A DNA stretch of 64,000 bases, taken from Mogibacterium sp. GTDB taxonomy: Bacteria; Bacillota; Clostridia; Peptostreptococcales; Anaerovoracaceae. The stretch spans positions 221,634 to 285,633 of the forward strand of contig JAFWGQ010000014.1 in NCBI GenBank assembly GCA_017512365.1, given 5' to 3'. The position numbers and the translations under genes are program-made. Under the pieces are notes generated by a model, which was not told where the DNA came from, ran no database searches, and saw nothing but the letters and a program-made list of their open reading frames with translations. This document shows, piece by piece, positions 50,140 to 59,341 of this stretch (positions are counted from its first letter, which is position 1; each line of letters opens with the position of its first letter).

Positions 50140-50937
50140 CTATTCCTTACTAAACCACACATCTGCTCTAAGGCGTGCGTTTTCCCGTATGTTCAGATAG
50201 AAAAACGAATAGTCGCATCCGTGACAGCTTGCCGGTCCGAAAACTGCTTCCAGGTCATCCATTCCGGTCAGTGCAGTTATCGTATACTTCTCGAATGCAG
50301 GATCCGTGACCATTACCGTACCTCTTTCCCGGTCGATCACAGCATCTGCCCTGACCGGAAGCTCGTCCATACCCGGAGTGAGAAGATGCGGAACGAAGGA
50401 ACCGAGGTTTAGTTCCGGACCTGCCGGAGTTTCATCAACGCGCCAGTTGAGGGGATTGATCGATATCGCTCCCGGAGAAACAACTAACGAATCTTTGCCC
50501 TTATTTGCCGGTCCTTCTGTGTTCCAGGATACTACGACCCCAAGGTCATCAGCGCGCTGCGCCGCTTTCACATGAGGGTTCTCTTCCAGATACTTTTCCG
50601 TCAGAGAATCACCGATGCAGTAAGCTGCTATCATGTTCGCATAGCGGTCCGGATGTTCCTTCATATATTCCGACAGCACCATGTAGCTCAGGCGCGATCC
50701 CTGTGAATGGCCTGCGAGGAAATACGGACGTCCCTGATTCAGATTCTCAAAATAGTAATCAAGAGCCGCGTAAACATCGGTTCTCGGCTCTGCCCACTCG
50801 GCCTGATCCACCTCTTCGAAGCTCATTTTGGAAAGCTTCGTGCCATTCACCTGTCTCCAGTACGGAGCGTAGAGATTGGCTGCAGGTTCGAATGCGCTCG
50901 CCTGCTGGGCAAAATTGCGCTTTGCCGTGATCCGCAT
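50140..50937 (-). CDS. DUF3089 alpha/beta-hydrolase, 5'-truncated
   Basis: 265 residues from the first ATG. The nucleophile elbow is FLAGHSQGSRLSY (Ser about 78), with YAPYWRQVNG, CIGDSLTEKYL and GSFVPHLLTPGMDELPVRAD matching DUF3089 lipase-like proteins. The frame stays open upstream to 51012 and reads AYYLYPSSCEDPLADTICSI, which resembles the first strand of the family (VFYxYPT), then hits a stop. The first ~25 conserved residues are therefore in frame but without a start, so the gene has lost its 5' end, and the copy is probably non-functional or starts internally. Confidence 0.75.
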   Translation of the reverse strand: MRITAKRNFAQQASAFEPAANLYAPYWRQVNGTKLSKMSFEEVDQAEWAEPRTDVYAALDYYFENLNQGRPYFLAGHSQGSRLSYMVLSEYMKEHPDRYANMIAAYCIGDSLTEKYLEENPHVKAAQRADDLGVVVSWNTEGPANKGKDSLVVSPGAISINPLNWRVDETPAGPELNLGSFVPHLLTPGMDELPVRADAVIDRERGTVMVTDPAFEKYTITALTGMDDLEAVFGPASCHGCDYSFFYLNIRENARLRADVWFSKE

Positions 50938-51020
50938 GATGACATTATCGATGGAACAGATGGTATCCGCCAGAGGATCCTCACAGCTTGACGGATATAG
51001 GTAATAAGCGATTTATCTGA

Positions 51021-51083
51021 TTAGCCCAAATGCCTGTCGGCCGCTGCTTTTACACAATCCCCGGCATTGCCCATGGCCCGGAT
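51021..51083 (-). pseudogene. mini-remnant of a HAD phosphatase C-terminus
   Basis: Directly after the protease stop the frame reads RAMGNAGDCVKAAADRHLG then stop. This parallels the fuller remnant at 59135-59325 (WAMRDSVKAAADYVTDSVDE...LRHFGLI) with the central part deleted. It sits exactly between the protease gene and the truncated DUF3089 frame, marking a recombination junction. Confidence 0.55.
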
Positions 51084-54000
51084 TTATCCTGCTACCTTTA
51101 CTTTAACTTTCTTAAAGACTCCGTTTTGTGCATATGCATATACATAACAGGTCCCCTTGCCTGTTGCCTTGATCACACCCTTCTTGTTGACTGTAGCAAC
51201 CTTCGCATTGCTTGTCTCATAGCTCAGAGCTCTGTGCTTCCTGACATTCATGCCGGTCTGCTTTGCTTTAAGTTTGAAGGTCTTGCCCTTCTTGAGCCTC
51301 TTTGGCTTCTTCGTCGTAATCATGGTCGGATTGCCTGCCTTGCCGCCCTTAGTCGCAACATGAATAACTTTGGATGTAGTAACTACATTGTTATTCGCGT
51401 TCAATGCTACGACCATGAACTTGTGATAAGTCCCTTTCTTTAATGCAGAGGAAATCTTAGTTACCTTGAATGACTTACCTCCGAGTTCACCAAGCTTATG
51501 CATCTTGTTGCTCCTGCCACAGGCATTGCCATAAACAACGTACTTTTTGGCACCACTTACCGCATTCCAGGTAAGCGTAATATTGGTTTTTGCCTGCTTT
51601 GTGGATTTGAGCTGAAGCGATGCATACTTACTGCCTGCAGGTCCCTCATCGCTCGTTGATGAAGTGATGGCTTTGTCTGCTGCAGCGGCTGATGCGCCCT
51701 CACCTATTGCCGTTCCGTCCGTGCCCATCTGGTTTGGATCTGAACCGGGTGCATACTGCTGCTGCGACTGTGGTTGTGGTTCTGTCTGCTGCTGTGGCTC
51801 CGGCTTTGACTCCGTTTCAGGCTTCGGATCATCTCCCGGTTGAGGATCAAGCTTCGGGATCTTCTCAGTCTTTGTCTGAGTGTCAAAGGCATCGTTTTCG
51901 AAATTGGCAGTGTAGGTCCTGACGCCTTCCTTAGTTTCTGTCGGTGCCGTGGTCTCCACGCCAAGTGCCGTTACTGTATCACTCTCTGTGTGGCTCGCAT
52001 CCTTAGTGCATACGCGTGTCGCTGTACACTTCCAGTCGTCGCCGTCCTTTGTCCATTCGTACGATGGCTCGCCCCAGACATGAGTGTGCGTATCAGGTAT
52101 CGAATTCCGAAATTTTGTAGAAATAAAGAATCTGTTATTATCGAAGCCGAAACCGTTAATCAGTGATTGATCGCCATTGACGTAGAATTCGAGTTCTTCA
52201 TCAGATGCAAACTCAGCCCCCTCCTTAGGCGCAATGTATACCCAGCATGAATACATTGTATCGGCTTCAAAAACATCATCAGGGTCTAAATACGACATGC
52301 TCGAAGAACTCAGCCACTTTTTTTCAACAATGTCGTAATGGCACGCTTCAGGTACCGTAAGATTCAAATGATCGCTCGCCTTATTACCGACAATCGGCGT
52401 TTCAAACCCGTTAACACGTACCGATTTTATCTTTATTACAGACGGTGCATCGCCAAACTGATATGTAACTTTGCTGTAAGGAGTGTTTTTAGAATCCGGA
52501 ATATCTTCGTAGCTTCCGCCCAAATCACTTTCATCATGTTTTTTAACAGTTACCATACCCGTGGATGCGTTTCTCTGAAGAACTTCAACATCAAAGGTAC
52601 CATCGCCGTTAATATCTATACACTGACCTTCCTGTAGGGTTTTACCGGCTCTTTCCAAATATGGTAAGTTGAAGAATACAGCCTCCGGCACTTGGACTGA
52701 ACCACTGCTAAGGTCAACTGTAAATTCCGATCTGTCCGCCATAACAACATTGATCGTGATATCCTGCTCCGGCATCGTAACATAAAACTTACGTGAAGTG
52801 CCCGAAGTAGATTTGATTATACTTGTGCCAGGAGAGCATGTGATATTTGATATATATTTCCCTTCACTAGGCTCATTACACTTAAAATATACTCTTTCTT
52901 CTGCAACAGCCTCTGTAATTTCGGCGGTTAATTCCGGATCTTTGTAAGCTATGCCTCCGTTAATATTGATTTCATATTTTGGTTTAGATGTCGTTTCCGT
53001 AATGGCTTTCATTGCAACATTGCTTGTAGAACCGTCATACCAGCCGTAGCCGGAAAAATAACGATAAAAAGAATTATTGGGAGCAGAGTTGAACTTGTCC
53101 CTACCGAGATAGCACTCGTCTGATGAAAAAGAATCATCCCAATCAATTGTAAACACAATACCGAACTTACTACCTGCATCACCCAATTTGAGCTTATTAT
53201 TCAGAGGAATCTCATACCAGCCGGGATATTCCGCCACGATTTGTCCTCTTGATGTAGGTTCCCCGTCATTAAAAGGATTCTTTTTACTTTCCAGTATGCT
53301 TAGATCAGCAACTGCATCCACGGTAATGGTTGCAGGAGTACCGATGAAAATTTTAGCCGCTGTAAGTTCTTCTGAATCACTATTAACTTCGAAAACTCGG
53401 AGGTAACTGTTATAATCCTCGTCTGAAGCCCACTTTGAAAGCGCGTCTACACATTTGTCATATTCATAAATCGTTGTTTTGCTATGATCATAGGGTACAG
53501 CACCATCAAAACAGAAAGCATTTCTTGGAAAGTTAGTGTCCTCATAAGAAATCCAAAGATAGCCGTAATTACCCCAATCGTCTCCCCAGCTGTTTTTAAC
53601 CAGCCATGCTCCTGGGTTGTCAGGACGACAGCCTTCGTTAAAATTGGTTATCGGATAATTGTCATCCCATCCTGCAATCTCTACCAAATGGTTGGTCATG
53701 GATGGATTTTCCTCAGTTCCTAAGCTGTTAATATATCGATATGCTCCGGTTTGTTTATTGAAAAACCCGTTGTCAACAGTGTCAGGGTCCTCACTTGCAA
53801 CTGCATCCCCGTTCCAGTACATGGACGCACCTACTCCACCGTACTTCATGATCGCCTTCTTGATGGCAGCAGCCTCTGATGCTTCACTCACTACATTATT
53901 ACCGTTTAAGAAGATAGCGTTCTTCGCACGATATGTTCTGACTTTATCTGCTGAGATGCTCTCATCTCTCGGTTGAATGGTTTTGAAAATATCTGTGTAA

Positions 54001-54518
54001 GGATCATCCCATTCATCCACCGTGCCTGCAAACGAACCGCCACGCATAAGATAAGAGGTAGCCTTAAATCTATTGCCTCCGCTGCCGGGAGCGCGATCCC
54101 ATCCGTCTTTATTCCCTACACTATATTTGCTTGTGCAATGAGCCATGTGAAGTTCTGAGAAGTCCTGGCTTCCCATTCCATTCTTTTTCATATTCGCTTC
54201 CAGAGCAGCATAGGTTCCGAATGTCCAGCAAATCCCGTTTTGTCCCTGATTCTTTACAGGTGTCTGATAGGTTTCGCGGGTGTCATATGATGACGGCAAA
54301 GAGCCGCTTCTTAGCGACTTTTTAGAGTCTCTCTTGGCGGTACTGTCATACGGGAATGCCAGTTCTGTATCTTCCGGAATCAGTCCGCTGATATACTCTT
54401 GCCCCGAGTCGCTCTGCGGCTTTTGATTTTCATGCGCCAAAGCAGTTTCAGGGAACAAGCCCATCATGATAATGAGTGACAAAAGTATGCTTGCTAACGA
54501 TTTTCTTCGTTTTTTCAT
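51084..54518 (-). CDS. secreted papain-like cysteine protease with lectin-like, FN3 and Big domains
   Basis: A 1,144-residue exported protein. Signal peptide: MKKRRKSLASILLSLIIMMG...ALA. The C1A protease domain (about 75-330) has the oxyanion Gln and nucleophile in KNQGQNGICWTFGTYAALE (Cys97), the catalytic His in NHLVEIAGWDD (about 276), and Asn in VKNSWGDDWGNYGYLWIS (about 310). A lectin-like beta domain follows (AAKIFIGTPATITVDAVAD), then a Cys-poor middle region, a Pro/Gln linker (about 860-920), a fibronectin-III-like domain and a C-terminal Big2-like domain (KVATVNKKGVIKATGKGTC). No sorting motif is seen, so it is secreted or held by the Big domain. It lies 31 nt downstream of the NRPS gene on the same strand; its middle is distinctly AT-richer than its neighbours. 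Confidence 0.93.
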   Translation of the reverse strand: MKKRRKSLASILLSLIIMMGLFPETALAHENQKPQSDSGQEYISGLIPEDTELAFPYDSTAKRDSKKSLRSGSLPSSYDTRETYQTPVKNQGQNGICWTFGTYAALEANMKKNGMGSQDFSELHMAHCTSKYSVGNKDGWDRAPGSGGNRFKATSYLMRGGSFAGTVDEWDDPYTDIFKTIQPRDESISADKVRTYRAKNAIFLNGNNVVSEASEAAAIKKAIMKYGGVGASMYWNGDAVASEDPDTVDNGFFNKQTGAYRYINSLGTEENPSMTNHLVEIAGWDDNYPITNFNEGCRPDNPGAWLVKNSWGDDWGNYGYLWISYEDTNFPRNAFCFDGAVPYDHSKTTIYEYDKCVDALSKWASDEDYNSYLRVFEVNSDSEELTAAKIFIGTPATITVDAVADLSILESKKNPFNDGEPTSRGQIVAEYPGWYEIPLNNKLKLGDAGSKFGIVFTIDWDDSFSSDECYLGRDKFNSAPNNSFYRYFSGYGWYDGSTSNVAMKAITETTSKPKYEININGGIAYKDPELTAEITEAVAEERVYFKCNEPSEGKYISNITCSPGTSIIKSTSGTSRKFYVTMPEQDITINVVMADRSEFTVDLSSGSVQVPEAVFFNLPYLERAGKTLQEGQCIDINGDGTFDVEVLQRNASTGMVTVKKHDESDLGGSYEDIPDSKNTPYSKVTYQFGDAPSVIKIKSVRVNGFETPIVGNKASDHLNLTVPEACHYDIVEKKWLSSSSMSYLDPDDVFEADTMYSCWVYIAPKEGAEFASDEELEFYVNGDQSLINGFGFDNNRFFISTKFRNSIPDTHTHVWGEPSYEWTKDGDDWKCTATRVCTKDASHTESDTVTALGVETTAPTETKEGVRTYTANFENDAFDTQTKTEKIPKLDPQPGDDPKPETESKPEPQQQTEPQPQSQQQYAPGSDPNQMGTDGTAIGEGASAAAADKAITSSTSDEGPAGSKYASLQLKSTKQAKTNITLTWNAVSGAKKYVVYGNACGRSNKMHKLGELGGKSFKVTKISSALKKGTYHKFMVVALNANNNVVTTSKVIHVATKGGKAGNPTMITTKKPKRLKKGKTFKLKAKQTGMNVRKHRALSYETSNAKVATVNKKGVIKATGKGTCYVYAYAQNGVFKKVKVKVAG

Positions 54519-54549
54519 CCTTGTGCGAACCTTTCTTTAAAATCATTCG

Positions 54550-57489
54550 TTAATTCACTACGGGGCAGTCTGCCTGAAAAGCCGCGAGTTTCCTGTGAAA
54601 GATCTCAGAGAACGCTGCTACGCTCTCCTCCTTGTATTTTCTCCTGTTGTATACGAAAACGGCTTTCAGCGGCTTGTCTTCATCCTGCTCGCTGATCATA
54701 AGCTGGAACATCGACAGGCTCCCTGTGTGGTAATCGAAGTATGCGCTGATATCCGCCCCTTCAGGAACGTTCTCAGGCAGAGCCGTTCCGTTCTGATAGA
54801 CGATGTTCATCCTTTCCGACAGTCCCGGAGACATATCGTCGAACGCGGATGAAAACGAGCTGTGACGGATGCCGTACATCGACTGATCCTTTACGTCCTG
54901 TATATATTCCTCCATTGAGCCGAAGTCCTTAAGGTCTATATTGGTCGTTATGCTTTTGGTGGTTATGCCTACGAGCATCTTCTCCCAGTTTTCTTCCCTT
55001 CCGTTATATGTCCAGCGGATCCTGACGCGCGAGTCGCCGTTATATTCCGAAAGGGCCTCAGCTGCAGCGGCTACGATCAGATTATTGATCGAGCAGCGGT
55101 AATGCGCGGCGCAGCGCCCCAGCTCGTTCAGAGTGTTTGCAGTACAGCTCGTGAACCGGCCGTTCGCATTCCCCCGGTGTTCAAAGTCGGGACGCGGGAA
55201 TCCCGAATATGACCTGGTCTCTTCGATCTCCTCCAGTATCTTTTCTGCGTGTGACAGCGCATTTGCGCGAAGGTCCCCCTGTCTGCGGAGATAAAGATAA
55301 TACAGATCATCATCGAGAGGCTTTCCCTCCAGTGCGTTGAATATATTCCGGAACATGTTCCTGACCATCGCCCTGTCGCTTATCGCGTGGTAAAGGTCCA
55401 TCAGGATGTATGTGCTTTCCGGAGTAACAAAGATCCCGCAGCGCCAAAGAAGAGAATTGAACAGCCGGAACGGTCTGACAAAACCCGGCCTGATCAGCTC
55501 TTCGAAGGTCTTCTCCGATACATATGAGATCTCTGTTTCCGGGATAAATTCCGGCTCATAGCGCTGCACCAGCTCCATTTTGCTGTCGAATCCGAACACT
55601 GTGCCGAATACCGCAAAATGCGCGAACACCTTGTCGAGAGCCTCCTTCACAGCCTCAGGCGAGGCTGTTTCCGGCAGAAGCCTGCAGCAGACCGGATTCG
55701 TCGCTATTATCTTGTTCGGTGAATACATCTGATAGTCAAGATAATACTGCTGATACGGCAGAAGCGGCTGCGGCCTGTTTCTTTCTTTCATGGCCATTTC
55801 AACTGTCTTTGTTCCGGTATCGGCTTCTGCAATGAGCTCCGCTATCCGCTTAGGTGTGCGGCCGTCGTATATCATGGAGTATGTGAGACTCTGCCCTTCC
55901 AGTTCAGCGATCAGGGCAGCGCTCCTGAGCGAGTCCCCGCCGAGATCAAAGAAATCGTCGTTGACGCCGACGAGCTCTGTCTCAAGGACATGCTCCATGG
56001 CATGGCAAAGCATCGCCTCAGTATCATTCTCAGGCGGCGCATAGTCTTTCCTGAATTCATTTATATCCGGCAGAGCAAGCGCCTTTCTGTCGATCTTGCC
56101 GTTGGCGTTCTTCGGGAACTCGTCGAGGCGGACAAAGAACTGCGGTATCATGTACGCCGGGACCTTTTCGGCCAGTTTGTCCGCAAGATACTGCTTCGGA
56201 AGAGCCTCTCCGGATCTGCTTAAATAATAAGTGCAGAGGATGACGCGGCCCTGCGAATCCCTGAAGCCTTTTGCGAGAACATCCTTTATCTCCGGCAGTC
56301 CGCGCAGTATGTTCTCGACCTCTCCTAGCTCGACGCGGTTTCCGTTGATCTTGACCATCCAGTCCATGCGGTCGATATATACGATACGGCCGTCCGGAAG
56401 TCTCTTTACATGGTCACGGGTATGGAACATCTTTTCATGGCCGTCCCCTTCCCTGCCTTTGAACGGATTGTCCACGAGCAGACTGGCGGTAAGTTCCGGA
56501 AGTCCGATATATCCCCTGAAAAAGTCCCCTGTGAAGCAGATCTCTCCTTCATCTGCCTCATTTCCGTTTTCATCCAGGATATACGCGCAGATATCGCCGA
56601 CTGTTTTTCCAAGGTATGCGTTCCCGCTGCATTCTTTGATCTCCCCGGCCATGATAACATAGCACTCCGAGATACCGTATGCCGCGATGACCCTCATTCC
56701 CTTCGGATCTATATTGAAGACCTTCTCGCCGGAGCACACTACAGTTTTCAGAGTATCCGACGCTCTGTCAAAGGTCCTCAGGAGCGAAGGCGGCATGAAT
56801 GTAGCTGTTATCTCATGATTCTTGCAGTACAGTGCCATCATGTGCGGATCCCTCAGCACTCCCGGCGGCACCAGACATACAGAGCACCCTATATACAGCG
56901 GCAGCAGCAGGTCGAAGCAGTGAGCAGCAAACGTGAACCTTGCGGTCGAGCCGTATACATCATCCGGAGTCAGCCCGATCACATCCTTCAGGTTCAGTAT
57001 CCCCATACCGCAGCTCAGCTGTGAATGGACGATGCCTTTGGGATCGCCCGTCGATCCGGATGTATAAACGATGACAGCCTCGGTATCCTCATCAGGAGAA
57101 TCATCCGGATAAGCCGGTTCGCACTCCATTGCCATGGAGTAGCTCTCTTCATCAAGGATGAACTCCGGAGAGGAGTGGCTGATGATGAATTCTCTTCTGC
57201 TTTCAGGATATTCCGAATCGAACAGGACAGCAGCATATCCGAAGATAAGGCAGCTCATGAAGGAGACCACATATTCCGGGTTGCGGCCCATGCATATGGC
57301 GACCCTCTTTCCCCTTCCGGGCTCTGTCCCGTTGTCTTCAAGGAATGCAGCCACCCTGCCGGCCCGGTCCAGCAATTCGCTGTATGTGATCTGCGGAAAT
57401 CCGCTGCTTCTTCTGATGGCGACCCTGTTACTGTTGCTTTTGAAGGATTCCAGAAGTATCCTGCCGGCTGTCATGTTGCTGTTACTCAT
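54550..57489 (-). CDS. stand-alone NRPS: adenylation-carrier-condensation-like protein
   Basis: A 979-residue protein. The adenylation domain (1-470) has A3 IVYTSGSTGDPKGIVHS, A4 with Asp193 (the alpha-amino-group-binding position) in AAHCFDLLLP, A5 AAYGISECY, A7/A8 MFHTRDHVKRLPDGRI and INGNRVELGEVE, and A10 NANGKIDRKAL (Lys465). The carrier protein has DDFFDLGGDSLRSAALI (Ser520, phosphopantetheine site). The C-terminal ~400 residues are condensation/acyltransferase-like with MDLYHAISDRAM, a variant HHxxxDG motif keeping the second His (701) and Asp (705). There is no thioesterase. The start overlaps the MATE gene by 8 nt. It probably activates one amino acid and joins it to an acceptor; the product is unknown. 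Confidence 0.9.
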   Translation of the reverse strand: MSNSNMTAGRILLESFKSNSNRVAIRRSSGFPQITYSELLDRAGRVAAFLEDNGTEPGRGKRVAICMGRNPEYVVSFMSCLIFGYAAVLFDSEYPESRREFIISHSSPEFILDEESYSMAMECEPAYPDDSPDEDTEAVIVYTSGSTGDPKGIVHSQLSCGMGILNLKDVIGLTPDDVYGSTARFTFAAHCFDLLLPLYIGCSVCLVPPGVLRDPHMMALYCKNHEITATFMPPSLLRTFDRASDTLKTVVCSGEKVFNIDPKGMRVIAAYGISECYVIMAGEIKECSGNAYLGKTVGDICAYILDENGNEADEGEICFTGDFFRGYIGLPELTASLLVDNPFKGREGDGHEKMFHTRDHVKRLPDGRIVYIDRMDWMVKINGNRVELGEVENILRGLPEIKDVLAKGFRDSQGRVILCTYYLSRSGEALPKQYLADKLAEKVPAYMIPQFFVRLDEFPKNANGKIDRKALALPDINEFRKDYAPPENDTEAMLCHAMEHVLETELVGVNDDFFDLGGDSLRSAALIAELEGQSLTYSMIYDGRTPKRIAELIAEADTGTKTVEMAMKERNRPQPLLPYQQYYLDYQMYSPNKIIATNPVCCRLLPETASPEAVKEALDKVFAHFAVFGTVFGFDSKMELVQRYEPEFIPETEISYVSEKTFEELIRPGFVRPFRLFNSLLWRCGIFVTPESTYILMDLYHAISDRAMVRNMFRNIFNALEGKPLDDDLYYLYLRRQGDLRANALSHAEKILEEIEETRSYSGFPRPDFEHRGNANGRFTSCTANTLNELGRCAAHYRCSINNLIVAAAAEALSEYNGDSRVRIRWTYNGREENWEKMLVGITTKSITTNIDLKDFGSMEEYIQDVKDQSMYGIRHSSFSSAFDDMSPGLSERMNIVYQNGTALPENVPEGADISAYFDYHTGSLSMFQLMISEQDEDKPLKAVFVYNRRKYKEESVAAFSEIFHRKLAAFQADCPVVN

Positions 57490-59128
57490 TCCTCAGATCC
57501 TCCATAACTATCCTCTTCAGTCCGAAGACTTCAGAAAAACTTATACTGTTTTTGTCCTGATGTGCCATCTGCTCAAATCTTCCTTCCGGATCAGTCAGGT
57601 CGGTCTCAATGCTGCATCTGAGTTCACTGCCGGTCTCGTAGACCCTGAGATTCAGTTCTGCTTTCTGCTGTTCTGCGTTCGCATATATCTCTGAGATGGT
57701 TTTCAGCATTTTATCCACCAGCTCCATTTTACCATCAGTGATACTGTTTTCAGTCAGTATTTGTCTGAACATGTCAGCAGCGTCATCGACCCTGTCATGA
57801 TCTTCGATATAGATCTCGCGGTCAAGCAGCTCTGTTTTATTCTCTTTTCCCCTGAGCAGCATGGTAACGATGAGGGTGACTGTTTCTCCTATGATGTAGA
57901 AAAGCCAGATGCTTTGGTGCGCACCCGTCATCAGGATTATGAACAGGGAACCGACAGGCGCTGCAAAATACTGAAGGATGCAGACAGTAAGCGAGCTCCC
58001 GAGCCTTCCGACGCCCTGGTAATAATTGCGGTAGCAGTTGTTGACAGAATTAAGGATAAGACTCAGCGCGAGGAGCCTCAGGCCGGCCACACATGAAACA
58101 AACTGAGGATCGTCTTCCAGGATGAACAGTCTCGAGATGTACGGTGCAAAAACGACGGTCACTACAGTGAATGCCCCGCAGATGATAAGGCTGTACCGGG
58201 CGAAGATCTTTTTCAGCTGAAGTTTCCTGCCTGCATCATTATCTCCGTGGAAGAGCGATGCGAAGGAAAGAGTGACTGAACCCATTGCCGATCCGGCGGA
58301 TGTAAGCGCCAGCGCAAGCGAGGAAAGAGCAGTATAGACAGCTACCTCATCCGCCAGGCTGAATATGATCAGAAGGATGTTGACAGCATAGGTCAGCAAG
58401 GATTTGCAGATATGGTATACAGTGTATGTCGAGCTGTTTTTGAAGACAGCTCCGAGCTCGACCGGCCTTGCGCTTTTCAGATCGAGCAATATCTCATTGC
58501 CTTTCCTGCAGAAGTGCAGAAGAAGAACAGCTGCCGCCGCGATATAGCTGATCGAAGAGGCCGCAGCCATTCCAAACAGTTCCCCTTTGAAATACAGGAC
58601 ATTCAGCATGTCGAGGGCTACGTCGACGGCCACCATCACAAGTATCGACGCAGTGATCCTGTTTTTATCCGAATCGATGAACATGACAGGGCTGAGAAGC
58701 AGCATGACCGAATATGCCGGTATACCGAAGGCATATCCTTTCAGATATCCCATGACCTGCAAATGCTCATAGCTCCCGCGTACCGTTCCGAGCAGTACCG
58801 CAAGCTGATCGGCGAAAAGAAAAGTGAGGACGGCTCCGGCGATGGAGATCACCATTGTCAGGATCAGGATATAGTTGAATGCAGAGGATGCCCCTTCGCG
58901 GTCTCCCTGTCCGAGTTTTCTGGCCACGACAGTCTGGAAACCTACAGCGACGGCACCTCCTATCGTAGCAAAAAAAAGGACAAGAGGCATCGCAAGGCCG
59001 GACGCTAAAAGAGCTGCTTCTCCGATAAACATGCTCGTGACTGATGAATCCACTATCACAGCTATCGTGGTCGAAAGTATCGACACAGTCTGCACAAAAA
59101 TCAATTTTCTGAATAGTTTACTGTACAT
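57482..59128 (-). CDS. MATE family exporter with C-terminal degenerate GHKL-like tail
   Basis: A 548-residue protein. Residues 1-440 have about twelve transmembrane helices of the MATE/polysaccharide-exporter superfamily (DSSVTSMFIGEAALLASGLA, FFATIGGAVAVGFQTVVARK). A cytoplasmic tail of about 100 residues follows the last helix. It resembles a shrunken histidine-kinase-like ATPase of the anti-sigma type: KMLKTISEIYANAEQQKAEL keeps the E...N of the N-box, but the G-box is absent (ETDLTDPEGRFEQ), and FGLKRIVMEDL stands for the last helix. It overlaps the NRPS start by 8 nt, so export of the NRPS product is the natural inference. The start at 59128 lies 7 nt after the HAD-remnant stop. Confidence 0.85.
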   Translation of the reverse strand: MYSKLFRKLIFVQTVSILSTTIAVIVDSSVTSMFIGEAALLASGLAMPLVLFFATIGGAVAVGFQTVVARKLGQGDREGASSAFNYILILTMVISIAGAVLTFLFADQLAVLLGTVRGSYEHLQVMGYLKGYAFGIPAYSVMLLLSPVMFIDSDKNRITASILVMVAVDVALDMLNVLYFKGELFGMAAASSISYIAAAAVLLLHFCRKGNEILLDLKSARPVELGAVFKNSSTYTVYHICKSLLTYAVNILLIIFSLADEVAVYTALSSLALALTSAGSAMGSVTLSFASLFHGDNDAGRKLQLKKIFARYSLIICGAFTVVTVVFAPYISRLFILEDDPQFVSCVAGLRLLALSLILNSVNNCYRNYYQGVGRLGSSLTVCILQYFAAPVGSLFIILMTGAHQSIWLFYIIGETVTLIVTMLLRGKENKTELLDREIYIEDHDRVDDAADMFRQILTENSITDGKMELVDKMLKTISEIYANAEQQKAELNLRVYETGSELRCSIETDLTDPEGRFEQMAHQDKNSISFSEVFGLKRIVMEDLRNE

Positions 59129-59134
59129 CGATCT

Positions 59135-59325
59135 TTATCCGATAAGCCCGAAATGCCTTAGCGCATTTTCGATGCCATCTTCATCTACGCTGTCTGTGAC
59201 GTAATCGGCCGCTGCTTTCACACTGTCCCGCATTGCCCATTCTTCGAGAGTTGATACCACTGTGTCGTCTATGTAGTTTATATAACGGCGGTTTTCTGTC
59301 ATGAAAGCAAAAGGAATCTTTCTGG
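59135..59325 (-). pseudogene. C-terminal remnant of a Cof-type HAD phosphatase
   Basis: An open frame with no useful start. It reads RKIPFAFMTENRRYINYIDD then TVVSTLEEWAMRDSVKAAAD and YVTDSVDEDGIENALRHFGL, ending IG. The end matches the Cof/HAD-IIB C-terminus ('AADYVTDSVDEDGI...AL...FGLI'). The 5' catalytic part is missing. Its stop lies 6 nt before the MATE ATG, and the MATE ribosome site is inside it, so an ancestral HAD-MATE-NRPS order is likely. Confidence 0.75.
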
Positions 59326-59341
59326 CTTTATATTATTGATC

